In this document: positions 1-10,500 of the stretch, piece after piece
Position numbering within the stretch: the stretch's first letter is position 1
Layout: each line of letters begins with the position of its first letter
Origin: Fragum whitleyi
Taxonomy: Eukaryota > Mollusca > Bivalvia > Cardiida > Cardiidae
Direction: 5' to 3'
NCBI GenBank assembly: GCA_948146395.1
Contig: OX411559.1
Span: 3,582,501-3,646,500 of the forward strand
DNA: 64,000 nucleotides
The notes under the pieces: generated by a model
The model's input: only the letters and a program-made list of their open reading frames with translations
Told to the model about the DNA's origin: nothing
The model's database searches: none
Made by a program: the position numbers and the translations under genes

Positions 1-37
1 GAAAATTTACAAATTGTCATGAAAGAATCAAGGGGTT

Positions 38-92
38 AGCACAAGACTATTGTAAGTGCCTATATATTCATAGGCACTTACAATAGTGTTGC
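38..92. repeat. Foldback hairpin, 'taagtgcc' family
   Basis: Inverted repeat whose arms read ACTATTGTAAGTGCC and its complement around a short AT loop. Related hairpins with a TAACTGCC/GGCAGTTA core stand at 15938-15988, 17329-17392 and 54745-54797. Confidence 0.7.
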
Positions 93-587
93 ACTGACCC
101 CTCGAGATGTCCTTCAATATTCGCCCCTTTTTTTCTGCTATATTTTCTTATTTTCTTGATTAAGTACATATGTATACTTAAACCATTCGTTTTACTTTTT
201 AGGGTTTTGAATTTCATTATTTGTCAATTAGAAAATATGGTGGAAAGTAAAATGTTGCTTGAAATATACAGTTATATCTGTACTTGAATTCAGCAGCTAT
301 ATCAATTAGGGACCACAAAAAAACTGGTCGCTGAAGTATATATTTCAAATATACAATAATTTTTGACAAGTCTAAGGATCATTTGTCACAAAAAATTTTA
401 ATTCAAAGTAATATACTTATTAACTCTGTATACATATACATGTATATTCTTTATAATCTGTTATATTATTCAAACTCAAAAGAATCAATTCAAATTGATT
501 TAGATAATTTTTCAGAAAAGATATACACTTGAAGGTTTTCTGAGAAATTTTGATTTATAGAAATTGGTGCCTTAATGAGAAACATCT

Positions 588-837
588 TTAACCCTTGTCA
601 TGCTGAACCTGGAATATATCTGCTTTGGAAGGAGATATAGACAAAGATCAGCCTGCACCTTTGTGCAGTCTTATCATTGTCTACACCACATGTTTGCCCT
701 CTTTCTCGACAGAATTGTCATGAAATATAATTTTCAATAAGAAAGATTGTCCTTCACCCTTGGAAACTAGTGCTTTCAGTACTTTGATATGAGTGCAATT
801 CCAAAAAAGGATATTTATTCAGCATGACAAGGGTTAA
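588..837. mobile_element. TTAA-flanked piggyBac-like MITE, family A
   Basis: About 250 bp bounded by TTAACCCTTGTCATGCTGA and the inverted TCAGCATGACAAGGGTTAA. TTAA duplication plus a CCC start is the piggyBac signature. Other copies: 7138-7384, 39238-39490 and a decayed one at about 16625-16835. No coding capacity. Confidence 0.85.
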
Positions 838-895
838 GATGAAGTGGTAACGTAAGCAGCTTTGAATACATTTATCAATAACTGATATTTAACAG

Positions 896-970
896 GAATT
901 GCGTGAACAGCTTAAAGAAAGTAACCCCAAACTATCAGACATTGAGATTGAAGATTTGGTGAACATTTAG
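896..970 (+). CDS. Probable last coding exon of an unidentified gene
   Basis: A good acceptor (ATATTTAACAG) is followed by 24 codons and a TAG stop, reading ELREQLKESNPKLSDIEIED then LVNI. The peptide is charged and helix-prone, unlike the random translations around it. It would be the C-terminal tail of a plus-strand gene whose other exons lie left of the window; no other exon is seen in 1-895. I do not recognise the family. The acceptor lies 58 bp downstream of a TTAA-flanked element ending at 837. It could be a chance open stretch; confidence is moderate because splice site, composition and stop all fit. Confidence 0.45.
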   Translation, partial: ELREQLKESNPKLSDIEIEDLVNI

Positions 971-1505
971 TCTTGTCTAGCACTCCAACCTATTGTATAC
1001 TCAGATATATTATTGTATTGTCTGTAGACATATTTGACTGGGATCGTTTTCAGATCAAGCACATAACTGAATATTCATTATTTGAGCATAATTTTATCAA
1101 CGTCTGTACATATTAATACAATTGACTCATCATCAAAGTACTTCCCACAATGGTTTCTAACAAAAAAAGACATAAGAATTTGGAATTTCCTCCTTTTGAA
1201 ATAGATGTCTGCAAATTGTTTTGAATTTGAACACATCTAGAATTATGTCATTTGGTAATGGTTAAAGTTTGAAATAGAAAACTTTTAATTAAGAGATTTT
1301 GAGAATAATTGTTGAATTGGAGGTATAAAACTAAAAACCTAATCACACTGAATGAATATACGAAGCAGATTTATATATTAGTGTGATTTAAGGATTCTAG
1401 TTTCATTTCTCCATGAAATCAACAATTACTCTCTTCATATCTTGTGACTTAATTTCATGAAGCAAAAATGTAAAGATTTTCCAAAACAAAACAGATTTCT
1501 TATGG
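971..1505. repeat. AT-rich non-coding stretch with a foldback element (1318-1422)
   Basis: No gene seen. The 1318-1422 hairpin has arms GAGGTATAAAACTAAAAACC and CCTAATCACAC with their complements. Relatives are at 2137-2225, 12939-13029 and 42361-42474. Confidence 0.6.
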
Positions 1506-1890
1506 GACTATTCTGCGTAATTAATGAACTGGCAGGGCGGGGCTTAACTGTGACGTAATTTGGCGAGTTTATTTTTCAATAATTTTGGTTCTTTCAAATT
1601 TTAGTTGGTAGTCATGGCAAATAACGATACCCTAAAACCTTATGGATTCACATGCTTTGAAAAAGTGAATACATTTCGTCGTTTGGTTACCAAGGTCTCG
1701 TAACTTCAGCTTGATTAAGCTGAAGTAATGAGGATTTGGTTACCAATCTACGATTTAAGGTCTGGAGTTATTTATGTCGACTCTCTTTAGAAGTAGGTTA
1801 TTTAAGATAAAAGCTGATTTCCCTTAACCTTAAGTACAACGACCCGTTACTTAGGCTCCGCCCTGCCAGGGCATTAATCATGGATAATAC
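1506..1890. mobile_element. TIR element with CTGGCAGGGCGG ends
   Basis: About 385 bp with terminal inverted repeats around CTGGCAGGGCGGGGC / GGCTCCGCCCTGCCAG. A second copy of about 395 bp lies at 57113-57509. Both carry an internal TTCAGCTT/AAGCTGAA hairpin. No open frame; non-autonomous. Confidence 0.8.
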
Positions 1891-2684
1891 TATATGTGAA
1901 AGCCTACAATATAGCTGTGTACTCAAATTAATTTCATTGAGAAATTGAAAAATAAAACCTATTTTTCATCCAATCAGAATGCATGAATAATGAAAGAAAT
2001 AACTGATTTTTTTTTTCCAGAATGAAATTAATGCCCAGTTGAATATTGCTTATAATGTATAGCTTATGTGTAATCTATTTTCCATTTCCCTACCCTATAC
2101 TAGACCTAAAGAAATGAGGGAGTAATTGATTGAGGTTTGAAACTAAAAACTGCATCACACACTATGAAAACTCCAAGAATATACACATGTTAATGTGATT
2201 GGGGTCATAGTTTCACTCCTCATTGAACAAACAAAAATTTTCATATTCTATTATTTTGTGACTTAAAGCAGAAATCTCAAAAAAATTCACTTGAATGAAA
2301 CATGTTATTTTTTTTAAAAAAAAATATTTATCAGAATATACAAAATATGGTACATGTAGTTGCATAATCAAAATTTTATTCATAATGGTATAACTTTGTT
2401 AAGCTGCAAAGGAATAAGATTTAAAGTTAATATTTATGATTTTCAATGAGAAATTAATGAGAAATTAAAGTCATTGAATTTAGATTTTCGAAAAAAAAAG
2501 TATACGTTGAAACTTGAAAGTAAATACTGATTTTACCATATATATTAATTAGCGACTCAGTGACATTTTCGATTCACGATGTGTATAAAACATAGGTATT
2601 AAGCAGTTTGGACTTCTACACAATACACTCATATTTTCCATATGGCAGATCTTTCAGGAAAACATGAATTCATGTCAGAATAAA
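1891..2684. repeat. AT-rich stretch with a second foldback copy (2137-2225)
   Basis: Apart from the GAGGTTTGAAACTAAAAACT...hairpin copy, nothing recognisable; no exon-like open frame. The missing 5' exon of the PRS4-like gene could lie here or in 3723-7137. Confidence 0.5.
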
Positions 2685-3722
2685 CAAGTATCTGGTGTTG
2701 TATGCAACACATAAAGTCCCCTACCGGCTTCACATTGACTCAATATGGTCTTTTGTCTCAATGTTTTCCAACGCCAATTCTATCAGGGACGTCAAAACCA
2801 GGTCTTGTTTTGGAAAGGGTTAAACAAGACTTACATGAGTTGTTGTCTCTGCTGTGCCCACTATACAATTCATGCAAGCAATAGACAGATGCAAGAAATA
2901 GTATCAATAACAGTTACCTTGTCTGATCCAAGATGTTTTTCTTCAGTATTGTTAGTAAGAAATGAGAACTTTCACTGGAGGTGATTAATACTGCTGCATC
3001 ACCACCCTGACTAACATGGCTTATAAATTTTTTTACATTTTTAAACAGGTTTCATCAAGTTAGCTTGCTTAGTTATTAAGTTATTGCAGGATCCATTTTT
3101 TGCCATATTTTCACTATTTCCGTTACCATAGCAACCACACTTTTTGTCAAAGAACAAAGATAAAATGATGTGCATAATCTACACATTGCCATCTAGTCAT
3201 ATACCAAGTCTCATCAAATTAGCTTGCTTACTTATTAACTTATCGCAGGATCCAATATTTTTTGCCATATTTTCACTATTTCCGTAACCATAGCAACAAC
3301 AATTTTAGTCTAAAAACAAAAATAAAATGATGTGCATAATCTACACATTGCCATATAGTCATATACCAAGTCTCATCAAACTATCTTGCTTAGTTATTAT
3401 CTTATCGCAGGATCCCATTTTTGGCCATATTTTCACTATTTCTGTAACCATAGCAACCTCAATTTAAGTCGAAAAACAAAAATAAAATGATGTGCATAAT
3501 CTACACATTGCCATCTAGTCATATACCAACTTTCATCAAAAACGCTTGCTTAGTTATTGAGTTATCGCGGGATCCAGATTTGAGGGGACAGACGGGCGGA
3601 CAGACGGACGGACAGACGGACGGAGGGACGGACAGACAGACAGACGGACGGACAGACGGACGGACAGACGGAGGGCAAACCTATAGTCTCCTCCGGTGTG
3701 AACACCGGAAGGGGATTAAATA
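2685..3722 (-). mobile_element. Pearl/Helentron-like non-autonomous element with tandem core
   Basis: Minus orientation. The 5' end is near 3722 (TTTAATCCCCTTCCGGTG), followed by a GTCC/GTCT microsatellite (complement at about 3590-3672) and three to four core units of about 150 bp containing GCCATATTTTCACTATTTCC. The 3' end is at 2685 with hairpin GTGTTGCATACAACAC, then a CTTG end. The 5' AATCCCCTTCCGG motif recurs inverted just inside the 3' hairpin. Confidence 0.8.
3590..3672 (+). repeat. GACGGACA tetranucleotide microsatellite
   Basis: Imperfect (GACG/GACA)n run, the microsatellite module of the enclosing minus-strand element. Open frames translating as QTDGQTDG repeats come from it and are not genes. 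Confidence 0.9.
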
Positions 3723-4696
3723 CAAATGTAATCTACTGTGTGCATTGTACAGGCTTTTATCTAGGTCTTAACTTTTCGCTCATGGGCAGCTCTTTGAAAT
3801 GTCACTCACAGTCACATAGAAGATGCTCTTGCAATTTTTTTGACACCAAAAGACCCAATTCCATCAGATGTAGCTTTGCTAGCACCTAGATCAGTTCAGT
3901 GTAAGGGTTTTAAGGGATGCAATTTTGCACATCTGAGAAGCAAAAATAAGTAGCCAGAACACTCAAAACTATGTGATGTGAGTCCCTTAGACTCTATGGG
4001 GCTCAACTTTAGAAAAGAATTGAAGACTGCTTTAAACAGTCTTCAATTCTTTCTTGAAGTTGACCCCAAAATACTGTTATACTTCTGTCAATTTCTCTAC
4101 CTTTAACGGAGCTATATCTCTTAATCTACAAAATACAAGATTATGACCTTAAAGGATTGGTCTTTACCTAAAGCTGGGTCTCCCAAAATTTAAGAAAGGA
4201 CCCCTAAGATGCCAATGACTGAATCCTTTGGATCCTAGTTTGTGAATGTCAGACTAAAACCCTGCAATGTCCCTGCACACTTCATAGGCACAAGTCAAGT
4301 TCTACACAACGGATGGCAGTCTTTTTGAAGCAATAATTTCCTGAAAAATCAGTTAAATTGATAGTCAGTACATTGTCTCAGGCCTTCAGGGGCCTCTTGT
4401 TGATGGAAGGAATATTGGTTGATTGGTGTATGGTTGTCTATCCAATAGAAATTCTTCAAACTTAACATTTCTTCCAAAACTTGAAAACTATTTAAGATAT
4501 GATGCTCATATCAGGCTTGAGGTAAATCAATGTCATCAATACTTACTTTTCAATATTAAAACCAAGCTGTTTTGGGAAGGTCAAGGTTGTTTATCAAGGT
4601 CAAATTTTGTAAGAAAAATGCAGGTTCAAGGACAAGAATGCTTCCTGTTGTTTGTTAAATTCTATCAAAACCATCCTTGCACTTCTTTGCAAAGTA
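3723..4696. other. Non-coding stretch with one hairpin
   Basis: Only the 4013-4054 hairpin stands out (GAATTGAAGACTG ... CAGTCTTCAATTC). It also occurs inside the elements at about 47654-47706 and 48655-48715. No exon recognised. Confidence 0.5.
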
Positions 4697-4873
4697 CAGT
4701 CAAACCTGTGTTAGCTGCCACCTGTATTGAGCAAGCAACCTGTATTAAGCAAGTATCTGCAGAGTTCCCTATGAATCAATTGCACTGAAATTGACCCATA
4801 TTAAGCAAGCACCTGTCTTAAGCAAGCGCTTTTTGAATGTCCCTTGGGTGCTTGCTTAAGACAGGTTTGACTG
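4697..4873. mobile_element. TA-flanked CAGT...ACTG MITE (Tc1/mariner-pogo type ends)
   Basis: 177 bp with inverted ends CAGTCAAACCTGTGTTAGC / GCTTAAGACAGGTTTGACTG, flanked by TA on both sides. Similar ends bound 20172-21149 and 37860-38206. Confidence 0.75.
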
Positions 4874-4920
4874 TATGAATATGATATGACTACTGCTGCT
4901 TACTGGAAGAGTATTTTAAC

Positions 4921-5276
4921 AGGGATGTGCAAACACAACTTTTCTCCACTTGTCCATGGACAAGTAAACGTTGATTTCCAACTTGTCCGGGATCAAAATG
5001 AACTTGTCCACTAACACAGAATTAATAAATATTGAAAAGAAAAAAAAAACATTGTTTTAATGAAGAAAAATGCTGTAACCCAGCATTTTCTTCATTAAAA
5101 ATAAAGTTTTCACCCCTTTGATACAAACAATAGAATGACTTTTCTTCAAGATCTTTTTAGTACTCTGTTAAGATTTGCTCTGGTATTTACTTGTCCATGG
5201 ACTTAGCCTAAAAAAATGTAATTGCCCGCAAGTGGAAAAGCCTGTGGCTGACAAGTTGGGCATGGGAATTCCACAC
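4921..5276. mobile_element. TIR element with 'ACTTGTCCATGGACAAGT' motif
   Basis: Ends are inverted around GTGTGGAA/TTCCACAC. Internally it carries the palindrome ACTTGTCCATGGACAAGT and a hairpin AATGCTGTAACCCAGCATT. Full second copy at 40192-40544 and a 5' fragment at about 37270-37340. Non-coding. Confidence 0.7.
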
Positions 5277-5751
5277 CTCTGGTTAACCTTTCATACATAC
5301 ATACATTAACTAATTTCCTTAAACAAGAGAACCTTTTATTGATGTAGCAACTGCCCAACTCTACTATTCAATACTTCGCAATTTTGATAATTATATTTTT
5401 TTGTTGTTTGTGAATTTTCTTTTCCTTTTTGTGATGCTATTGTGAAATATGTATAATAAAAGCAAACTATTTTTTTTTGTCTTTGAATCTTTTTTTGTTT
5501 GAAACATTTCATATTTTCAGTCATAGTGCTGTTCTTCTAGGTTTTGAAGGGTCAGTTCAAAGTTTTTTTTAATGACCTATAAATACCACGTATGTTTGCA
5601 CTTACAATAGTTTTGCGCAATCCTGTCTGTTTCCTTCTGAAATACAATTACAATTCATGCTGATCATTCTTTTTAAGTTTGGCTCTTAAAAAGGAAAAAG
5701 AAGTCAGACTGATGCAAACATCTTGTGCATTCCTTTGAGCTGTTATGACAA
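5277..5751. other. Nothing recognised
   Basis: AT-rich intergenic or intronic DNA with no repeat family or exon that I can support. Confidence 0.4.
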
Positions 5752-5916
5752 TTTTTATGCCCCCGATTGGGAGGCATCATAAATTTGACTTGTCCGTCCG
5801 TCCGTCCGTCCGTCTGTCCGTCCGTCCGTCATTCCGTCCAAAAACTTTAACATTGGCCATAACTTCTAAATCAAAGCGGTGTCGGGGGCATTGTCATCTT
5901 ACAGTGACAGCTCTTG
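5752..5916 (+). mobile_element. Minimal pearl/Helentron-like element, no core array
   Basis: 165 bp: 5' ATGCCCCCGATTGGGAGGC, GTCC microsatellite (5791-5839), then inverted TCGGGGGCAT at 5882-5891, hairpin TGTCA...TGACA and terminal CTCTTG before TT. It shows the end grammar without a tandem core. Confidence 0.8.
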
Positions 5917-6460
5917 TTAACTCAGCTTTTCTCAGAAAAAGAAACCAAATATTGTCATCACCTTGGTATTGTTTGCGTTGGGCTCCACCCGGGCACAACC
6001 CTTTTTACATAGAATAAAAAAAGGGAAATTCTTAAAAAATCTTCTTATCTGAATCCAGAAGGCAGTCAACTTTCCTATTTTGTATGTATCATCATTTAGT
6101 GGACATCTACTAAATTTGTTCATTCAAGACCCTGGGGTCATTTTTGGGCTCCACGTGGGCGCAACCCTTTTTACATAGAATCAAAAAGGGAAATTCTTCA
6201 AAAATTTCTTATCTAAAACCAGAAGGCAGACAACTTTTATATTTGGTTTGTAGCATCATCAAGTGGACCTCTACCAAGTTTGTTCATATCAAGCCCCAGG
6301 GGTCATATTTGGGCTCCACCCAGGCTCATCCCTTTTTACATTGAATCAAAAAGTGAAAAATTTGCAAAAATCTTCTTCTCTGGCACCCGAATGCAGACAG
6401 CTTTCATATTTTGTATGTAGTATAATATAATGGACCTCTACCAAGTTTGCTATTGGCGGT
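5917..6460 (+). repeat. Three diverged ~165-bp units, 'GGGCTCCACC' core family
   Basis: Units start near 5978, 6146 and 6308, each GGGCTCCAC..GGGC, CCTTTTTACATAGAATC, AATCTTCTTATCT, CCAGAAGGCAGAC, TTTGTATGTAGCATCAT. The same core appears four to five times at 17640-18260. Confidence 0.8.
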
Positions 6461-7137
6461 GCCCTTATTACTTTGTTACAATGTAAGATTAATAACAGGA
6501 AAAATGACATTCTGCTAAAAGATTCAAATTTTCAATTTCACCCAAAATCTAGATGATAGATGATATGTAACCATGTAAAACAGTATTTTCAATTAGAATA
6601 TAAATTTAAAGCTTACAGGTTTGCATTTCTTAGTAGATAATTATTTTCTATTTCACTTTGAAATCCAAATTGTTAAGTGTTTATATAAACCCATGTAATT
6701 TTGTTCAATTTTTTTTCTTTAATAAATTATAGAAATTCTTTTACTTATATTCTACATCAAAAGAAGTACTGTATATAGGCATGCATTCATTTATGTTTAG
6801 TTTCCTTTTGAAATATTTATTATTTTACAAACAACATAATTGTTAACCCGTTTCACTGGTTTTATATAGGAAATAATGGTTTGTTTCAGTGTAAGATAAT
6901 TTTTTCTCTCATAGAGTGAACAATAAAAGCTATATTTTATATATTTGGTAGTGAAATATAAATAGCTTTTTCATTGTTTTTGTGTTCTCAAAATTATTTT
7001 ATTATCTTGCACAAAAAAGCAAATCATATTTCTATTTATTTAATATACGATTGAGTTAATCATTTTGTTATTTAGGGAAATATTCACTAACAAATCCTAA
7101 TAATTTTTGATAAGGCATGAAAGAAATTGTCTATTCT
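6461..7137. repeat. AT-rich stretch with a decayed foldback copy (6869-6980)
   Basis: The 6869-6980 segment (GGTTTGTTTCAGTGTAAGAT ... AGCTATATTTT) is an old copy of the foldback at 50146-50335. No exon seen. Confidence 0.5.
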
Positions 7138-7384
7138 TTAACCCTTGTCTTGCTGATCCAGGAATATTCCTGCTTTGGCAGGAAGCATGGACAAAGATCA
7201 GTCTGCACATATGTGCAGTCTGATCTTAGTCTATACCACCTGATTTTCCTTTTCAAACCAGAGAAGTTTCAAAATCATATTTTCATAATAACATACTGAC
7301 TCACAATTGGGAAATCAAAGCTTTCAGTACTTTGATTTTAAAATAATTTTGGCAAGGTGTTTTATTCAGCATGACAAGAGTTAA
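7138..7384. mobile_element. TTAA-flanked piggyBac-like MITE, family A
   Basis: Bounded by TTAACCCTTGTCTTGCTGA and TCAGCATGACAAGAGTTAA. It ends 11 bp before the acceptor-exon border at 7396. Confidence 0.85.
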
Positions 7385-7395
7385 TTATTTTCTAG

Positions 7396-7540
7396 TTACA
7401 CAGGTCATTGTCTGGTTCAAGCCTGATGAACACAACTCCAAGATCTGTGGACTTTCGACAAACTATCAAATGGGACTCGTTTCAAGATGGTTTTCCTAAC
7501 TTATTTATACAAGATGTCCATCTTATGGCTGGCAGAGATG
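7396..7540 (+). CDS. PRS4-like gene, first visible coding exon
   Basis: The exon opens after ATTATTTTCTAG in phase 0 and encodes [16 protein letters not shown] followed by [20 protein letters not shown] and [12 protein letters not shown], ending with one base of a Val codon before GTAATC. The DGFPNLFI block is the family's N-terminal ribose-phosphate region. The acceptor sits only 11 bp after the end of a TTAA-flanked element (7138-7384), so the branch point must lie inside that element. Confidence 0.88.
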
Positions 7541-10500
7541 GTAATCTCTCACATAGCTCCCCTAAATGTCTTTTATAACAAACAGCCATCAGGGCCCGAG
7601 GTTATAAAACTTTAAATCTACTCATTTTAATGTATTAACATAAAAGATGATATTAATAAGTTGTTATAAAAAACAAGTTATTAATATTATCTTTTATTTT
7701 CATACATTTATTTTAATTTAAAATTTGAGAAAATTGAGCCTAAGCTTGAGAAAAGTTTTATTACCTTGGGCCCTGAAATGTCCTTGTCTTACTCATGTGT
7801 AGGATAACATATGGTTGTAGGTGTGGGCGTAGGGGGAACAAACTTTAAAAAAAGTCATATCTCAGTCATTGTAATAAAAATTTATGTGAAACATAGCATG
7901 TGTATTCCACACCAAAAATAGCAACCCATACTGTCATGGGGGGTGAGTAAATTGCAACTTTGTAAGAATTGTGCCCCTTTTTGAGAGTTTTCCTCTATCA
8001 AGTACCTGCTGCCAAGAGTTAGTATTGTCTTTAGATTAAAGTTTACCTTTTTCTTAGAGTTCTTAATGGTCTTTGAAGATACCTCACCTCCTGTTTAACA
8101 GAATATGTAAATATTCTTTTACAATTTTTTTCATTTAATATATGCTGTTAATTTCTATAAAAGAAAAGAAATGAATTCAGACTTTTATAAAGTAATTAAG
8201 CCAAACTTACTTTGAAATTTTACCAAAGTGATCTTGTTTTAACGAAGTTGCAGAACTAAAAGAACAATTTTATGTCTTTTATATAATTTTTGAATATTTT
8301 GTTTTGTACTATTTTCAGTTATATTCCTTGGAAGTTTTCATTCCCCTGCTGTCATTTTTGAACAACTGTCTGTATTATATATGTTTCCAAGGTATGTTTT
8401 AACCCTTTGCTGTTTAATCCCTGCTTTTTACTTGACTGTGATTTTATGATTGAGAAAACATTGTGAAAAAAGAAGAAGTTGCTTCTTACAAGCAATTTCT
8501 TCTTTTTCCACACCATTTTCTACCCTACAGAAAGGCTATTTATCAAATTAAATCCACTTTAAATTTTCGTCTGCAAACCTTTGAATTTGGACAGGTCTAA
8601 AATTTTGTAAAACAGGAAAGGGTTAAGGAAACCCATACACTTATTATTAAAATAATTATACCCCCCACTTATGAAGTTGAGAGAGAGTATTGGTTTCACC
8701 ATGTCTTTCTGTCTGTCCATCCATCCGTATACCTTTTTCTTTTCTGGCATCTAACTCAAGATCAAAGAGACCAAAAATCTTGAAACTTTATACAATTTCT
8801 GCATATAACACGAGGAGGTGCATTGTAGTGTTTGGGTGACAAAGGTCAAGGTCACAACTGAACTTTGTCTGAGAACAATTTCTGGTACTGGGTTAAAGCG
8901 GTGTTGGGGGTATTATTCTGATTGGCATCAGTCTTGTCAGTAATATATAAATATAATTGTAAAAGAATTTTTGATTACAAGTGTACAGTTCTGATTCTGA
9001 ACGGCTATTTACAGCAAGTCGACAAAGATCATCAGACAACATTCTCAACCTAGCTTAATCATGGGGATTTTGTTTTAATATGTAGCAGAACTACGCATAA
9101 ACTTTTCTCTGATCATAAATATCTCTAGAAATGTCTGTTTCATTACATCTATATTTTTTTATTTTGTTTCTATTAATAGGTTTCACAGAATGAGAAAGTT
9201 TGCTATTACGGATTTATTTCTGTACTTCAAGGATAAAGATCACTTATGGGTCCACTACCTTAACCCAGCTTTTGCTAAACTTACCTCTATCCAGCTGAAT
9301 TTATAACATGTTTCCAAAAAGTTTAAAATATTTGTGACATTTAAACCACCTCAAGAGCATTCCCCTTTTGTAAATATTTAGCACACTCAGTATTGCATTA
9401 AAATCTCTCAGTTTTTAGGGTGTGAGTCCAATTCCAGCACATCCAGAGTTCTATTTTTATAATGCATAAAGGAACCCTAAAGTATTGAGAAAACTTCCTC
9501 AGTCCAAAGCAATGGATTTCATTGAGATCATTTAATATCTTGTATCTTGAAGTGTAAAAGTGAAATATTTTTCAAATACCGGTAATATCAAATTTGTTTT
9601 CCAAAGCCAAGGGTTCTAACTTGGTACAATCCTTGGCTTGCAAAGAATTCAGAATTTGGCATTTGCAAGAAACAATGATAAGCATTTCAACTTCCTCATT
9701 ACATTTCACTGCCCAAATGTTTATTTTCAGGTATTTGGCTAGATCCTTTAACTTCATACTCCCATATTTTCCAACTGGTACGATGGAAAGAGTGGATACA
9801 GAAGGCCAGATAGCAACTGCCAAGGTTAGACCAGAAACTATTACAATAGTAGTGTATCATTCTGTCTATCTGACACGCTTATAAAATAAGGTAGAAATAA
9901 TAAAAAAAATATTTGAGGTAGAAATATTAAAAAAAATATTTGAGAAATTTGCTGCTGTTTATAATTAGTCACACAGCTGCATGATTATACACTTAAAGGT
10001 ATCATAATTATAGAAGATCCATAAAACAAAAAAATTCAAAACAAAAGAAGGTTAAGTTTTAATATATTGCTATGCTACCTTTGTTTTCCTTTTTAGCAGT
10101 TGAATGGTCTGATTGATTTAAATGAGAACATCAAGTTTCCATCATTAGTTGCAAATGGTAATGACATTAGGTATTCTTTTAATCCTTCAATGTTTTTACT
10201 TCAGCTGTTTTAAAACAAAAGATTAAGTTTAATGTCTTCTCCTTGACACCATTTGTATTGATGCAGGAGCTGGTTTAGGTCTGACAAACTTTAATCTCGT
10301 TTAAGATTAAGATATTAACTTGAAACTTGGTATGTGTGTTCACCATTACAAACAAGAGCAATCAATTCAATCAAAGGGATACATGCAACTCTAAAAAATT
10401 TTGAAAAGCTTTTCAATATCCAGCAGCAGTGGATGATCAAGGCTCGTGTTGGTATTAAAAAATGAAGAGTCATTGACTCCTTAACCATGAAATTCTGAGG

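Noticed and set aside
4423..4788. 121-codon plus frame
   Set aside because: Its second half is the TA-flanked CAGT...ACTG MITE (4697-4873); no protein family or splice evidence.
9180..9263. Possible PRS4-like exon after an AG at 9180
   Set aside because: Exons 8319-8391 and 9731-9824 already join perfectly in phase and family order; this stretch ends in a MITE terminus.
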